Source of the DNA: Clostridium sp.
GTDB lineage: Bacteria; Bacteroidota; Bacteroidia; Bacteroidales; Muribaculaceae
Direction of reading: 5' to 3'
Assembly (NCBI GenBank): GCA_023663805.1
Contig: JAMPGR010000002.1
Coordinates: 1 to 64,000, forward strand
Length of the DNA stretch: 64,000 bases
The notes under the pieces were generated by a model. The model made no database searches. It was not told the DNA's origin and was given only the letters and a program-made list of their open reading frames with translations. Position 1 is the stretch's first letter. Each line of letters opens with the position of its first letter. Below, one piece after another: positions 52,562 to 61,281 of the stretch. Position numbers and translations under genes: made by a program.

Positions 52562-52808
52562 GTTATTCGACCACTAACGTGGTCTGAACCAGTGGGAAAA
52601 CCGGACCATGGGCTTCGTCCACGGCTACTCTGTTTTGACCGCTACGCGGTCCATATTAGGCTTGGACACACCACGATAGTGGTGTCGAGACGGTAGCCGT
52701 GGGCGAAGCCCACGGTCCACCCAATGATATTATTCAGACCACGTTAGTGGTCTAATAATGCCATACACATACGTAGCAATTTGGACGCCCGCCAACTACT
52801 TCGATACC
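52562..52808. repeat. Intergenic block of palindromic elements (copy B, two units in inverted orientation)
   Basis: Left unit, inverted: ATTCGACCACTAACGTGGTC at 52565-52584, then an imperfect CCATGGGC/GTCCACGG hairpin and GACCGCTACGCGGTC. Right unit, same orientation as copy A: ACACCACGATAGTGGTGT (52668-52685), GCCGTGGGCGAAGCCCACGG (52696-52715), GACCACGTTAGTGGTC (52737-52752) and GGACGCCCGCCAACTACTTC (52783-52802). Fills most of the 294 bases between the AraC gene and menE. Confidence 0.88.
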
Positions 52809-52832
52809 CTCGCCTAAGGCCTCACGGATTTA

Positions 52833-53804
52833 TCACCTGCGGCGGAGTTTGCCGTTGGAGGTGCGCGGAAGAGTGTCGACTGCGATCCAGTCGACGGGGC
52901 ACTCGTAGCGGCTGAGCGAGGCGACGATTTCGTTGCGCAATGCCTCGCCGGGCATTGCACTGCGTTCGCAGACGCAGATGACCTCGACTCCCCAGCGGCC
53001 TCCGGGGCGGGAAGTTATATAGAACCGCCCGGCAGGGAGGAACCGGCTCATACGCCGCTCGATATCCTCGGGGTAGAGTTTGACACCGCCCGAATTGATT
53101 ACATTGTCGGCCCTGCCGATCCAGCGGAACCGGCGTTCATCGGCCAGTTCGACGACGTCGTTCGTCACGAGCCTCCGGAAACTCATCGACGGAGCCTCGA
53201 CAACGAGGCAGCCGCGGCTATCGGTCGCGAACGTGATACCGGGATTGGCTTCGTATTGGTCTCGTCCGAGGGGGCGGAGCGCGACATTGCTGCAGGTCTC
53301 GGTCATACCATAGGTCGCGTAACAATCTACGCCGGAAGAGAGCAGCATCCGTTCGGTCTCGGGCGAAAGCGGCGCACCGCCGACTATCGCCGTCGATACC
53401 TGCAGCCCGTTCTTCCTGACAGACTCGAGCATCCCCCCGGCCTGACCCGGGACTATGGCCGCAAGATCGATTCTCTGCGGCACATCCTCGGCGGCGAACG
53501 GGCGCGACGATGGTTCCTCGACCCAGAGGGTCGCTCCGGAAACAGCCGCCCGGACAACCATCATCTTCCCGGCGATATATCCGGCCGACAGAGGCAGTCC
53601 GAGGAGAGAACCGGGCCCGATCGCGAAGCGGCGACAAGTCGACTCGGCCGAGCGAATCATATCCTCTTTCAGCAGTTCGATCTGCTTCGGTTCGCCGGTA
53701 GATCCGGAGGTATGGGCTGTCACGAACGGCGACGGAGAACGCCACTGCCGCAGGAAACCGTCGAGTTCATCGGTCAGCCTGCCGATTATTCGGGGAGAAT
53801 CCAT
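52833..53804 (-). CDS. menE: O-succinylbenzoate-CoA ligase, short form
   Basis: 323 residues from the ATG at 53804, 19 bases inside the menC 3' end. Adenylate-forming enzyme: VTAHTSGSTGEPKQIELLK (ATP-binding P-loop), AIVGGAPLSPETE, CYATYGMTETCSNVALRP, RFRWIGRADNVINSGGVKLY and final LPRTSNGKLRRR with the catalytic Lys. Much shorter than the 450-490 residues of E. coli or Bacillus MenE because the N-terminal subdomain is missing; short versions are usual in Bacteroidota. Activates o-succinylbenzoate in menaquinone synthesis. Last gene of the men operon. Confidence 0.88.
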   Translation of the reverse strand: MDSPRIIGRLTDELDGFLRQWRSPSPFVTAHTSGSTGEPKQIELLKEDMIRSAESTCRRFAIGPGSLLGLPLSAGYIAGKMMVVRAAVSGATLWVEEPSSRPFAAEDVPQRIDLAAIVPGQAGGMLESVRKNGLQVSTAIVGGAPLSPETERMLLSSGVDCYATYGMTETCSNVALRPLGRDQYEANPGITFATDSRGCLVVEAPSMSFRRLVTNDVVELADERRFRWIGRADNVINSGGVKLYPEDIERRMSRFLPAGRFYITSRPGGRWGVEVICVCERSAMPGEALRNEIVASLSRYECPVDWIAVDTLPRTSNGKLRRR

Positions 53805-54841
53805 CTGACAGAATCGACAATGAGCCGGGCGGCTGGATCGTAGGACATCATCCCCCGGGCGAGACGCAGCGGCGAGGGGAAAATCCGCGTATATAGCGCG
53901 CCGGTCCCGAGACCCTGACAGGTATCGACCTGGAGCGCTCCGGCCCACTGCGCCAGCGCGTTCAGCCCGACATTGCTCTCGAGCGCCGAGGTAATCCACC
54001 AGCCGATATCGTTCTGTGCGGCCAGTTCAATCCATTTCGACGCCCCCGTCAGGCCACCGCAGAGCGACGGCTTCAGGACGATATACTTCGGAGCGATATA
54101 TTTCAGCATCTTCGCCATTTCGGCCGGATCCGTCACCCCAATCAACTCCTCGTCGAGCGCGACAGCCTGGGGGGAGTTCTCGCAGATATAGGCCATCCGG
54201 TCCCACCGTCCGGCCTTTATGGGCTGTTCGACCGAGTGGATGTCGAGCGGCTCGATACGGCGCAGGTTCGCCAGGGCCTCTTCGACATCGTAGGCACCGT
54301 TGGCATCGAGACGGATCTCGAGCCGGTCGGGACCGAAACGGAGGCGGAATTTGTCGATCATCTCGAGTTCACGATTGAAGTCGTGCTGTCCGATCTTGAA
54401 CTTGATGCACCGGAACCCCTGGCGGATTTTCTCCTCAGCCTGCTCGGTCATATGTTCGATCGAGTCCATCCAGACCAGTCCGTTCGTCGGGACGGAGCGG
54501 CGCCCTTCGGTGAAGTCTGAGGGGAAAAGGATTCCGCGGCCACCATTGTCGAAGTCGAGCGTCGCGCATTCGAGGCCGAAGCGGAGCGAACTGATCTTCG
54601 AGATGTCGGCCGTCTGTTCCCCGCGGTTCAGCGAGCGGCAGAGGTCGGCGAGACGCTCTTCGTAGTCGGGGGTATCCTCGCTGCTCAGTCCGCGGAACAG
54701 GGCGCATTCGCCGATCCCCTCACGACCCGTCTCGGGGTCGTCGATACGTATCAGGAAGGTCTCCTTCGAAGTCATCGACCCGCGCGAGGTCCGCGCCTCG
54801 AAACATAACGGAAGATCGAGGCGGGCGTATGAGAACCTCAT
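53786..54841 (-). CDS. menC: o-Succinylbenzoate synthase
   Basis: 351 residues, enolase superfamily. Dehydrates SHCHC to o-succinylbenzoate. FRCIKFKIGQHDFNRELEMI (KxK catalytic lysine), LEIRLDANGAYDVEEALANL (metal Asp), DIHSVEQPIKAGRW (metal Glu), AVALDEELIG (metal Asp/Glu), YIVLKPSLCGGLTG (second catalytic Lys). Family members can be dipeptide epimerases, but the position between menB and menE decides the role. Starts 3 bases after menB. Confidence 0.92.
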   Translation of the reverse strand: MRFSYARLDLPLCFEARTSRGSMTSKETFLIRIDDPETGREGIGECALFRGLSSEDTPDYEERLADLCRSLNRGEQTADISKISSLRFGLECATLDFDNGGRGILFPSDFTEGRRSVPTNGLVWMDSIEHMTEQAEEKIRQGFRCIKFKIGQHDFNRELEMIDKFRLRFGPDRLEIRLDANGAYDVEEALANLRRIEPLDIHSVEQPIKAGRWDRMAYICENSPQAVALDEELIGVTDPAEMAKMLKYIAPKYIVLKPSLCGGLTGASKWIELAAQNDIGWWITSALESNVGLNALAQWAGALQVDTCQGLGTGALYTRIFPSPLRLARGMMSYDPAARLIVDSVRWILPE

Positions 54842-54844
54842 TTT

Positions 54845-55666
54845 TTATCCGGGGAATTTCGGGAATTTGCCGAAGTCGGGGTCACGCTTCTCGAGGAACG
54901 CGTTCTTCCCCTCCTGGGCCTCCTCCATCAGATAGTACATCAGCGTCGCATCGCCGGCGAACTCCATCATACCGCGCTGGCCATCGAGTTCGGCATTCAG
55001 TGCGCGCTTTATCATACGGATCGCCATCGGGCTGCGCTTCAGGATCGTCTCGCACCATTCGACCGTCTCATCCTCGAGGCGGTCGAACGGAACGACCTTG
55101 TTGACCATCCCCATCGCCTCGGCCTCGCGGGCCGTATACTGGCGGCAGAGAAACCAGATTTCGCGGGCCTTCTTCTGGCCGACACACCGGGCGAGATATG
55201 ACGACCCGAAACCGGCGTCAAAACTGCCGACCTTCGGGCCGGTCTGTCCGAAGCGGGCGTTTTCCGACGCAATCGTCAGGTCGCAGACGACATGGAGCAC
55301 ATGGCCTCCGCCGATTGCGTAGCCGTTAACCATCGCGATGACCGGTTTCGGGATCGAGCGGATTGCTTTGTGGAGGTCGAGGACATTCAGGCGCGGAACA
55401 CCATTTTCGTCGATATAGCCGCCGATTCCCTTGACCTTCTGGTCGCCACCGGAGCAGAACGCCTTGTCGCCGGCGCCGGTCAGGATGATGACGCCGATTT
55501 CGGGCGACTCGCGGCAGTAGGCCATCGCGTCGAGCATTTCGCGGTTTGTCTGCGGACGGAAGGCGTTGTAGACCTGCGGACGGTTTATCGTTATCTTCGC
55601 GATCGCGCCGTGGCGCTCGAAGAGTATATCCTCATATTCTCGGATTGTTTCCCAGTTTCGTTCCAT
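54845..55666 (-). CDS. menB: 1,4-Dihydroxy-2-naphthoyl-CoA synthase
   Basis: 273 residues, crotonase fold. Closes the naphthoquinone ring of menaquinone. [19 protein letters not shown] at the start, [18 protein letters not shown] (oxyanion hole), [40 protein letters not shown] with the MenB-type catalytic region, and AKEIW-like [13 protein letters not shown]. 6 bases after menD. Confidence 0.95.
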   Translation of the reverse strand: MERNWETIREYEDILFERHGAIAKITINRPQVYNAFRPQTNREMLDAMAYCRESPEIGVIILTGAGDKAFCSGGDQKVKGIGGYIDENGVPRLNVLDLHKAIRSIPKPVIAMVNGYAIGGGHVLHVVCDLTIASENARFGQTGPKVGSFDAGFGSSYLARCVGQKKAREIWFLCRQYTAREAEAMGMVNKVVPFDRLEDETVEWCETILKRSPMAIRMIKRALNAELDGQRGMMEFAGDATLMYYLMEEAQEGKNAFLEKRDPDFGKFPKFPG

Positions 55667-55672
55667 TTATAT

Positions 55673-57400
55673 TCAGTTTAATCTGTTAATGTCTGTTTGT
55701 TTAAGCCGGCTGAAGATTTCGTCGTGGATGGCGACATCGCGCTCCGGGTCGGTCCTGACCAGCAGGATCGCGGCAGTCTCCCCCTGCCAGAAAGAGCCGA
55801 GTTGACAGATCAGCGCTTCGCCTGATTCAGCCTCGAAATATCTCATCGCGATAGCCGCGGCGATGTCGCGCCACGAAACCGAAGGCCTGGCGGCCAGAAT
55901 CGTTGCGACCGTCGGAAGCGAACGTGTCGCCGCGATATGGCGGAAAATCGCTCCGCCGCCATTGTCGAAGATGACCATCCGGAATCGGTTGTCGGCGAGG
56001 CCGCAGGAGAGTCCGCCGAGGTCGTATTGCGCACTAAGGTCGCCGCTCAGCAAAAGGGTCTTACCGCCACCGTAGGCTGTCGACGCACCGACAGACGTCG
56101 AGGTCGAACCGTCTATTCCGCTGACACCGCGGTTCGAGTCGACGCGGTGGAACCGCCGCCGTCCGAGAAGGTCGAAATAGCGGACGGTCATTCCGTTGGA
56201 CAACTGGATATTCGTCGACGCCGGAGCGAGTGACGCTATCATCCTCATAGCCGATACTGCCGACCAGCCGCCCTGGTCAATCGCGCCGTCGATGACGCTC
56301 CGGGCCTTCCTGGCGAGTGAACGCCAGAGCGTCTGATAGGGTGACTTGGCTTTGTGGGGTTGCATGGCCGAGGCGAGTTGCGGCATAAAGAGCGAAGGAT
56401 CGGCTTCGATCCTCAGGGTCAGACAACGGTAGGTGTCGACAGTCCGGCGAGTCAGGCCGACATGCCAGTGGCTCCGCGGTGACTGCGAGCGGAGCCAAGC
56501 CTTCAATCGACCGGAGACGATAGAGCCGCCAAGAGTAATCAGGCGGTCGGGGTTGCAGAGAGGCTGGCGCGATGCGAGCGCAACCAGCGCTTCGGCGCTT
56601 CCGAGCCAGGGGCCTTCCCCGAGATTCGCACCAGGCTCTGCGACAACGACGACATTTTCCAATGCGGCAAGCCGCGTCAACGCCCGGCGAAGGCGACTGT
56701 CGGGATCCATAAATCCGGCGACAATCAGGACCCGCTCGGGCGACGCCAGTTCGAGAGACATCCGGCGGACATCGCGAACCTGGAAGAGACATTCGGGGCG
56801 AATCGCGCTGATCAGTTTCGGCTCCGGGAGCGAAACCCGGTCAGTCAGACCGCTGAGTGGAGCCGAGAGAGGGATGTTCAGGTGGACCGGACCGCGCGGA
56901 GCCTCGGCCGCAAGCAGGAGGGCGTCGTTTATGTCGCGGGTGTCGCCCCAAAGGCGGTCGGGGGTGTCGGATTCGGTCAGAGCGTAACTCTGTTTGACGA
57001 TTTTCGACAATGCGCCGGGCTGCAGGAGCGTCTGCGAATCATCCTGTCCGATCCACTCGGCAGGGCGGTCGGCCGATATAACTATCAACGGGATATGGCG
57101 GTAGTATGCCTCGGCGACAGCGGGGGCGTAGTTATAGAGGGCTGTCCCGGATGTGCAGACCAGCGCGACCGGAGACCCCGAGGCCAAAGCGGCGCCGAGG
57201 GCGACAAACGCAGCCGAGCGTTCGTCGGCGACGACCGTCAGTTCGAGTGCTGGTTCAGCATCGAGGGCTGTTATGACCGGCGCGTTGCGGGTTCCGGGGG
57301 AGACGATGGCGCGCCTGACGCCGTGGGCAGCCAGTAGCCGCGCCATCACCGGGGGGAGCGTCTTGTCGGTTGTCGGTTTGGTCGGTTCGTCGGTTTTCAT
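55673..57400 (-). CDS. menD: SEPHCHC synthase (MenD)
   Basis: 575 residues. Thiamine-diphosphate enzyme adding alpha-ketoglutarate-derived succinyl semialdehyde to isochorismate, the first committed step of menaquinone synthesis. IVSPGTRNAPVITAL, VVADERSAAFVALGAALASG (catalytic Glu), PVALVCTSGTALYNYAPAVA, NRGVSGIDGSTSTSVGAS, and the ThDP site LLLSGDLSAQYDLGG. First gene of menD-B-C-E; menF and menH are not in the window. A TAATTTTG on the minus strand (complement of 57428-57435) lies 27 bases before the start. Confidence 0.93.
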   Translation of the reverse strand: MKTDEPTKPTTDKTLPPVMARLLAAHGVRRAIVSPGTRNAPVITALDAEPALELTVVADERSAAFVALGAALASGSPVALVCTSGTALYNYAPAVAEAYYRHIPLIVISADRPAEWIGQDDSQTLLQPGALSKIVKQSYALTESDTPDRLWGDTRDINDALLLAAEAPRGPVHLNIPLSAPLSGLTDRVSLPEPKLISAIRPECLFQVRDVRRMSLELASPERVLIVAGFMDPDSRLRRALTRLAALENVVVVAEPGANLGEGPWLGSAEALVALASRQPLCNPDRLITLGGSIVSGRLKAWLRSQSPRSHWHVGLTRRTVDTYRCLTLRIEADPSLFMPQLASAMQPHKAKSPYQTLWRSLARKARSVIDGAIDQGGWSAVSAMRMIASLAPASTNIQLSNGMTVRYFDLLGRRRFHRVDSNRGVSGIDGSTSTSVGASTAYGGGKTLLLSGDLSAQYDLGGLSCGLADNRFRMVIFDNGGGAIFRHIAATRSLPTVATILAARPSVSWRDIAAAIAMRYFEAESGEALICQLGSFWQGETAAILLVRTDPERDVAIHDEIFSRLKQTDINRLN

Positions 57401-57458
57401 CGGTCGGTCGGTCGAATTTTAGTTGTGCAAAATTACGAAATTTTCGAGATTTTGTCAT

Positions 57459-57466
57459 TATCTTTG
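57459..57466 (+). promoter_or_regulatory. -7 box for the Mfa2-like lipoprotein gene
   Basis: TATCTTTG, 19 bases before the ATG at 57486, in the space shared with the divergent menD gene. No clear -33 box. Confidence 0.45.
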
Positions 57467-57485
57467 TAGCATAGAAACGATCGGA

Positions 57486-58409
57486 ATGGAACGGCTACGG
57501 GCGATATATCTGGTTTTGGCTGCGGCGGCGCTGACGCTTCAGGGGTGTATCTACGATTATCCCCCCGAAGGGTGCGTCGACGCGTCGCGGCCGCTCGAGG
57601 TCAGTCTCGCCGTCGACAGCCGCCGCGACACGCTCCGCCATATGCTCGAATCTCGCTCCGGCAATACTCCCCTCCACCACTTCACCGCCGCCCTCGTCGA
57701 CCGCCGCTCGGGCCAGGTCGTCAGCCGGCAGACGCTGACATCGGCCGATAGCACCGCGACCCTGCGGTTCGACCACCCGGCCGGGACTCGGGAGGCGTAT
57801 GATATCGTCGGCGTCTGTCTGCGCTCCGACTCCGGACTCGCCGTCGGCGAACTGCCCTTCGACCTTAGCGAAATGCGCGACATAAAACTGACCGGCGACA
57901 TCCACCACGGCCGTCGCGACCTGAAGCAGATTTACACAGCGAGCGCGGTTACCGATCAGGGCGAATCGGTCGGACTTCGGCTTCCGCGGGCGATGGCTGA
58001 ATACCGCGTGATTGCGACCGATGCAGCGCCCGTCGCCACAGGGCTGACAGTGACGGTCCGCTACGCCGACTACAACCCGTCGGCCTACGATCCGGTCCGA
58101 CGCACTACGACCGACGCCGTCATAACCGAATTCGGGACGGCAGTCCGGGACCTCGGCTCCGGGGAATACCTTCTGGCGGAAGACGCTGTGTTTACCGCCT
58201 CGGACTCGACTGTCACGCGCCTGCGTATAGAGATTACAACTCCCGGCGGGGAGACAGTCAGCCGTACGCCCCTGCTGACCATACCGGTTCGCCGGGGCTC
58301 GGTTACCGAACTTCGCGGACCGTTCTTCTCGATGCACGACAGCGGCGGGGGCGGGGGTGTCACGATCGATCCCGACTTCTCCGGTACGTTCTGGATAATC
58401 GTCGACTGA
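57486..58409 (+). CDS. FimB/Mfa2- or DUF6562-like lipoprotein
   Basis: 307 residues from the ATG at 57486. Lipoprotein signal LAAAALTLQGCIYDYPPEGC, where the acylated Cys is followed by another Cys 9 residues on, as in Mfa2-type fimbrial anchors. The body is beta-rich (HHFTAALVDRRSGQVVSRQT; YRVIATDAAPVATGLTVTV), and the end GGGGGVTIDPDFSGTFWIIV is typical of this lipoprotein group. Such proteins anchor or cap short fimbriae; no fimbrillin gene is nearby, so it may be an orphan. Divergent from menD. Confidence 0.7.
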   Translation: MERLRAIYLVLAAAALTLQGCIYDYPPEGCVDASRPLEVSLAVDSRRDTLRHMLESRSGNTPLHHFTAALVDRRSGQVVSRQTLTSADSTATLRFDHPAGTREAYDIVGVCLRSDSGLAVGELPFDLSEMRDIKLTGDIHHGRRDLKQIYTASAVTDQGESVGLRLPRAMAEYRVIATDAAPVATGLTVTVRYADYNPSAYDPVRRTTTDAVITEFGTAVRDLGSGEYLLAEDAVFTASDSTVTRLRIEITTPGGETVSRTPLLTIPVRRGSVTELRGPFFSMHDSGGGGGVTIDPDFSGTFWIIVD

Positions 58410-58480
58410 ACAATCGGGCCGACGCGGTTGTTATATGGGCAGTTAACCCCGAATATCAACCATCCAAACAGCGAAGCAAC

Positions 58481-58714
58481 ATGGACATACAGAACATCCT
58501 GTCGGAACTGACCTCCCGATTCGGCGGCGGTTCATTCGACATCTCGGCAGTGACCGAACACCTCAAAGGTATCGATACCGGCAACCTTTCGATAACCGAA
58601 ATAATCGAGAAAGTCAAGAATTCCGGTCTGATCGGCGATCTCGACGGCGACGGCGTCAAAGAGAGCCTCATCGATGAGATCAAGGGGAAGATTGGCGGTA
58701 TCTTCGGAAAATAA
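58481..58714 (+). CDS. Small acidic protein with an EF-hand-like DxDGDG loop
   Basis: 77 residues, no signal or membrane helix. Two short helices (IQNILSELTSRFGGGSFDIS; ITEIIEKVKNSG), then GDLDGDGVKESLIDEIKGKI, a calcium-binding-type loop (DxDGDG...E), ending GGIFGK. Codon use matches the host and a perfect hairpin follows, so I take it as real. Not recognised as a named family. Confidence 0.75.
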   Translation: MDIQNILSELTSRFGGGSFDISAVTEHLKGIDTGNLSITEIIEKVKNSGLIGDLDGDGVKESLIDEIKGKIGGIFGK

Positions 58715-58723
58715 CAGCGAAGA

Positions 58724-58762
58724 CCGATGCCGGCGGCGCAATCTACCTGCCGCCGGCATCGG
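58724..58762 (+). terminator. Strong hairpin after the small acidic protein gene
   Basis: CCGATGCCGGCGGC (58724-58737) pairs with its exact complement at 58749-58762 around an 11-base loop. There is no T run, so it may stabilise the 3' end or terminate with help. Confidence 0.65.
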
Positions 58763-58790
58763 GATTAATTAAAACATTTGAAACGTGACT

Positions 58791-59012
58791 ATGAGCAACA
58801 CACTGTTTTGGATTGGAATCGGGATTTTCATCGTTGCGTTTATATTCAGACGTCTGGTGAAGAGCAAATACTATCAGGTCTACAAGACCTACGGGCGGAC
58901 GAATCTCCAGCGTCAGGAGATCCGGCGTATCTATCGTCCGAAATCGTTCATATGGATCGGCGTCGAAATCGTCGGGCTTATCATCAGTTCAGCCGTCCTC
59001 TGGCTCCGCTGA
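58791..59012 (+). CDS. Small membrane protein of unknown function
   Basis: 73 residues from the ATG at 58791 (a GTG two codons earlier is possible). Two membrane helices, LFWIGIGIFIVAFIFRRLV and WIGVEIVGLIISSAVLWL, flank a basic, Tyr-rich loop (KYYQVYKTYGRTNLQRQEI). No family recognised. Confidence 0.65.
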   Translation: MSNTLFWIGIGIFIVAFIFRRLVKSKYYQVYKTYGRTNLQRQEIRRIYRPKSFIWIGVEIVGLIISSAVLWLR

Positions 59013-59111
59013 TGTTAAAGACCAGACAGCCACAATGCCCATCTTTGGGATATGCCAACTCATGGTCAAATGCCATTATAGAAGCAAATAAGCAAATAAT
59101 CAACCCGCGGA

Positions 59112-59143
59112 TTTGCGAAATTCGGAGTTTATCCGTAATTTTG
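59112..59143 (+). promoter_or_regulatory. Promoter of the M18 aminopeptidase gene
   Basis: TTTG at 59112-59115, 20 bases, TAATTTTG at 59136-59143; start codon 29 bases later at 59173. Confidence 0.72.
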
Positions 59144-59172
59144 GGGATCAAACTGTTTTTAACCGAACCGAT

Positions 59173-60507
59173 ATGACTGACAACCACAATACAACGACCG
59201 CTCCCCTCGGCGAAGATGTCGTCGAAGACCTGATCGAATTCCTAAACGACTCCCCCGTCAACTTTTTCGCCATCGACTCGCTGACACGCCGCCTGAAGAG
59301 TTGCGGCTTCAACCGCCTCGACCAACGCGACGCCTGGCCGCAGATGCGCCCGGGACAGCGCTCGTTCATCGTCAAGAACGACTCCGCCTGCTTCGCATTC
59401 ATTGTCGGCACCGGCGCCCCCGACGCCGGATTCCGGATCATATCGGCCCACAGCGACTCCCCCGGCTTCCGCGTCAAGCCGAAGTCGGAGATGCCCCTGG
59501 TCGGGGGAGCGCTGAGACTGAACACGGAGGTCTACGGCGGCCCGATACTCTACACCTGGTTCGACCGGCCGCTGTCGCTCGTCGGCCGCGTCATACTCCG
59601 CAGCGACAATCCCCTCGCCCCGACAACGCGCCTCGTCCGCTTCCACAACCCTCTCCTGACCATTCCCCATCTGGCGATTCACTTCAACCGCGCCGTCAAC
59701 GACGGTAACAAACTCTCGAAACAGAAGGATATGCTCCCGGTCATCGCTTTGCTGAACGACAAACTCGAGGCGGAGGATTTCCTGCTCAGGATGATCGCCG
59801 AAAAACTCGGGGTCGACAAGAAGGAGATTCTCGATTTCGACATGATGCTCTACGACACGACTCCGGCGATGCTCGTCGGACCCCGACGCGAGATGCTGAC
59901 CTCGGGACGTATCGACGACCTCAGTATGGTCCACGCGGCGATGACCGCCCTGACCGAAGAGGCCGACACGGACTGCGCGATGACACGCGTCATCGCGATC
60001 TTCGACAACGAGGAGACCGGCAGCGGCACAAAGCAGGGGGCGGCATCACCGATCCTCGACCAGTTGCTTCGCCGTCTCGTCGCGCTCCAGGGGGGAACAG
60101 AAGAGGACTACATGCGCGCAATCGACCGATCTTTTATGGTCTCGGCCGACAATGCCCACGCAATCCATCCGAACTATGCCGACAAGCAGGATCCGACGAA
60201 CCATCCCCGTCTCGGCGGCGGTCCGGTCATAAAGTATAACGCGAACTGCAAGTATATGACCGACGCCGAAAGCGGCTCGGTTTTCAGGCGTATCTGTGAA
60301 CTTGCCGGAGTTCCGGTCCAGACCTTCGTCAACCACAGCGATGTCGCCGGAGGCTCGACCCTCGGGAACATACTGACGTCGCAGATTCCGCTTCGCGGCG
60401 TCGACATGGGTGCCGGAATCTGGGCGATGCATTCGGTCCGCGAGACCGCCTCGGCCGAAGACCACCGCTTGATAACCCGCGCCTTCCGCCAGTTCTTCGC
60501 CCTGTAA
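59173..60507 (+). CDS. M18-family (aspartyl/leucyl) metalloaminopeptidase
   Basis: 444 residues from the ATG at 59173. Di-zinc peptidase: FRIISAHSDSPGFRVKPK (His ligand), RIDDLSMVHAAMTAL (bridging Asp), IAIFDNEETGSGTKQGA (catalytic Glu and Glu ligand), FMVSADNAHAIHPNY, and TFVNHSDVAGGSTLGNI with the last His. Removes N-terminal residues, often acidic ones, from peptides in the cytoplasm. Complete and of normal length; own promoter. Confidence 0.93.
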   Translation: MTDNHNTTTAPLGEDVVEDLIEFLNDSPVNFFAIDSLTRRLKSCGFNRLDQRDAWPQMRPGQRSFIVKNDSACFAFIVGTGAPDAGFRIISAHSDSPGFRVKPKSEMPLVGGALRLNTEVYGGPILYTWFDRPLSLVGRVILRSDNPLAPTTRLVRFHNPLLTIPHLAIHFNRAVNDGNKLSKQKDMLPVIALLNDKLEAEDFLLRMIAEKLGVDKKEILDFDMMLYDTTPAMLVGPRREMLTSGRIDDLSMVHAAMTALTEEADTDCAMTRVIAIFDNEETGSGTKQGAASPILDQLLRRLVALQGGTEEDYMRAIDRSFMVSADNAHAIHPNYADKQDPTNHPRLGGGPVIKYNANCKYMTDAESGSVFRRICELAGVPVQTFVNHSDVAGGSTLGNILTSQIPLRGVDMGAGIWAMHSVRETASAEDHRLITRAFRQFFAL

Positions 60508-60571
60508 GGTCCACCCAGAAAACTTCATGAGATTTCGGGCATGTTCCATTTCCATAACCGTATAACTATAG

Positions 60572-60796
60572 ATGAATAAACGAGAAATTTTTGACCGGTT
60601 AGAATATGTTGTTGCATGTGTCGGCGCGTTCGCCCAGAAATACAATCTGTCGAACCCTCAGGCATACGCCTACCTGCGCCGATATACCGGCATAGATTTC
60701 CTACTTGACTGTTATACTGCGGAGCACACCCTCTCCATCGACGATGCTGTCTCAGATCTCCAACAAATTTGCCACCGTGAAGGAGGAAAGATATGA
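60572..60796 (+). CDS. DUF3791-family small protein
   Basis: 74 residues: FDRLEYVVACVGAFAQKYNL, PQAYAYLRRYTGIDFLLDCY, AVSDLQQICHREGG. Helical; matches the DUF3791 proteins commonly found directly before DUF3990 genes. Overlaps the next gene by 4 bases. Composition is more AT-rich than the housekeeping neighbours. Likely partner, perhaps antitoxin, of the DUF3990 protein. Confidence 0.75.
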   Translation: MNKREIFDRLEYVVACVGAFAQKYNLSNPQAYAYLRRYTGIDFLLDCYTAEHTLSIDDAVSDLQQICHREGGKI

Positions 60797-61281
60797 CACG
60801 CCTGTATTATGGTTCAAATTTAGCGATCCGACAGATCGATCTGTCACTCAGTAAGCGAGGGAAGGATTTCGGAAAAGGCTTCTACCTTAACGCCAATCCT
60901 GACCAGGCAATGACAATGGCTGTTCGAACCACCAGATTTCTAAACGAAGGTCAGCCTACATTATCATGTATTGATTTTGATGAAAAAGCGGCAGAGGTGT
61001 TAGGCCTACGTATAAAAATATTTCCAGACTACTCCGAGGAATGGGCTGAATTCGTCGTTATGAACCGACGAAACAATTCCGAAATTCCGGTGCATCCCTA
61101 CGATATTGTCATAGGTCCGATTGCTGATGACACGGTTGGTGTTCAGATACGTCGATACATTATGGGATATCTGTCAGCCTCATTGCTTGTAGAAGAGTTG
61201 AAATTCAAAGGGGATCACGCTGTACAATATTTCTTTGGGACACCCCAGGCCATCAAACTACTAACACGAGTTGATTTATGA
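60793..61281 (+). CDS. DUF3990-family protein, ADP-ribosyltransferase-like
   Basis: 162 residues. Start MTRLYYGSNLAIRQIDLSL, then GKDFGKGFYLNANPDQAMTM: the DUF3990 pattern (LYHGS ... RGxDFGKGFYxT), which is thought to belong to the ADP-ribosyltransferase fold, where His and Tyr of these two motifs bind NAD. Here the His is Tyr (YYGS), which may affect activity. Later DIVIGPIADDTVG and a helical end. Sandwiched between two small genes with 4-base overlaps on both sides. I infer a toxin-like or regulatory role within the cassette. Confidence 0.75.
   Translation: MTRLYYGSNLAIRQIDLSLSKRGKDFGKGFYLNANPDQAMTMAVRTTRFLNEGQPTLSCIDFDEKAAEVLGLRIKIFPDYSEEWAEFVVMNRRNNSEIPVHPYDIVIGPIADDTVGVQIRRYIMGYLSASLLVEELKFKGDHAVQYFFGTPQAIKLLTRVDL

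Noticed and set aside
52833-53999. Longer menE start at 53999
   Set aside because: It would overlap menC by more than 200 bases and adds residues with no match; the ATG at 53804 fits the operon.
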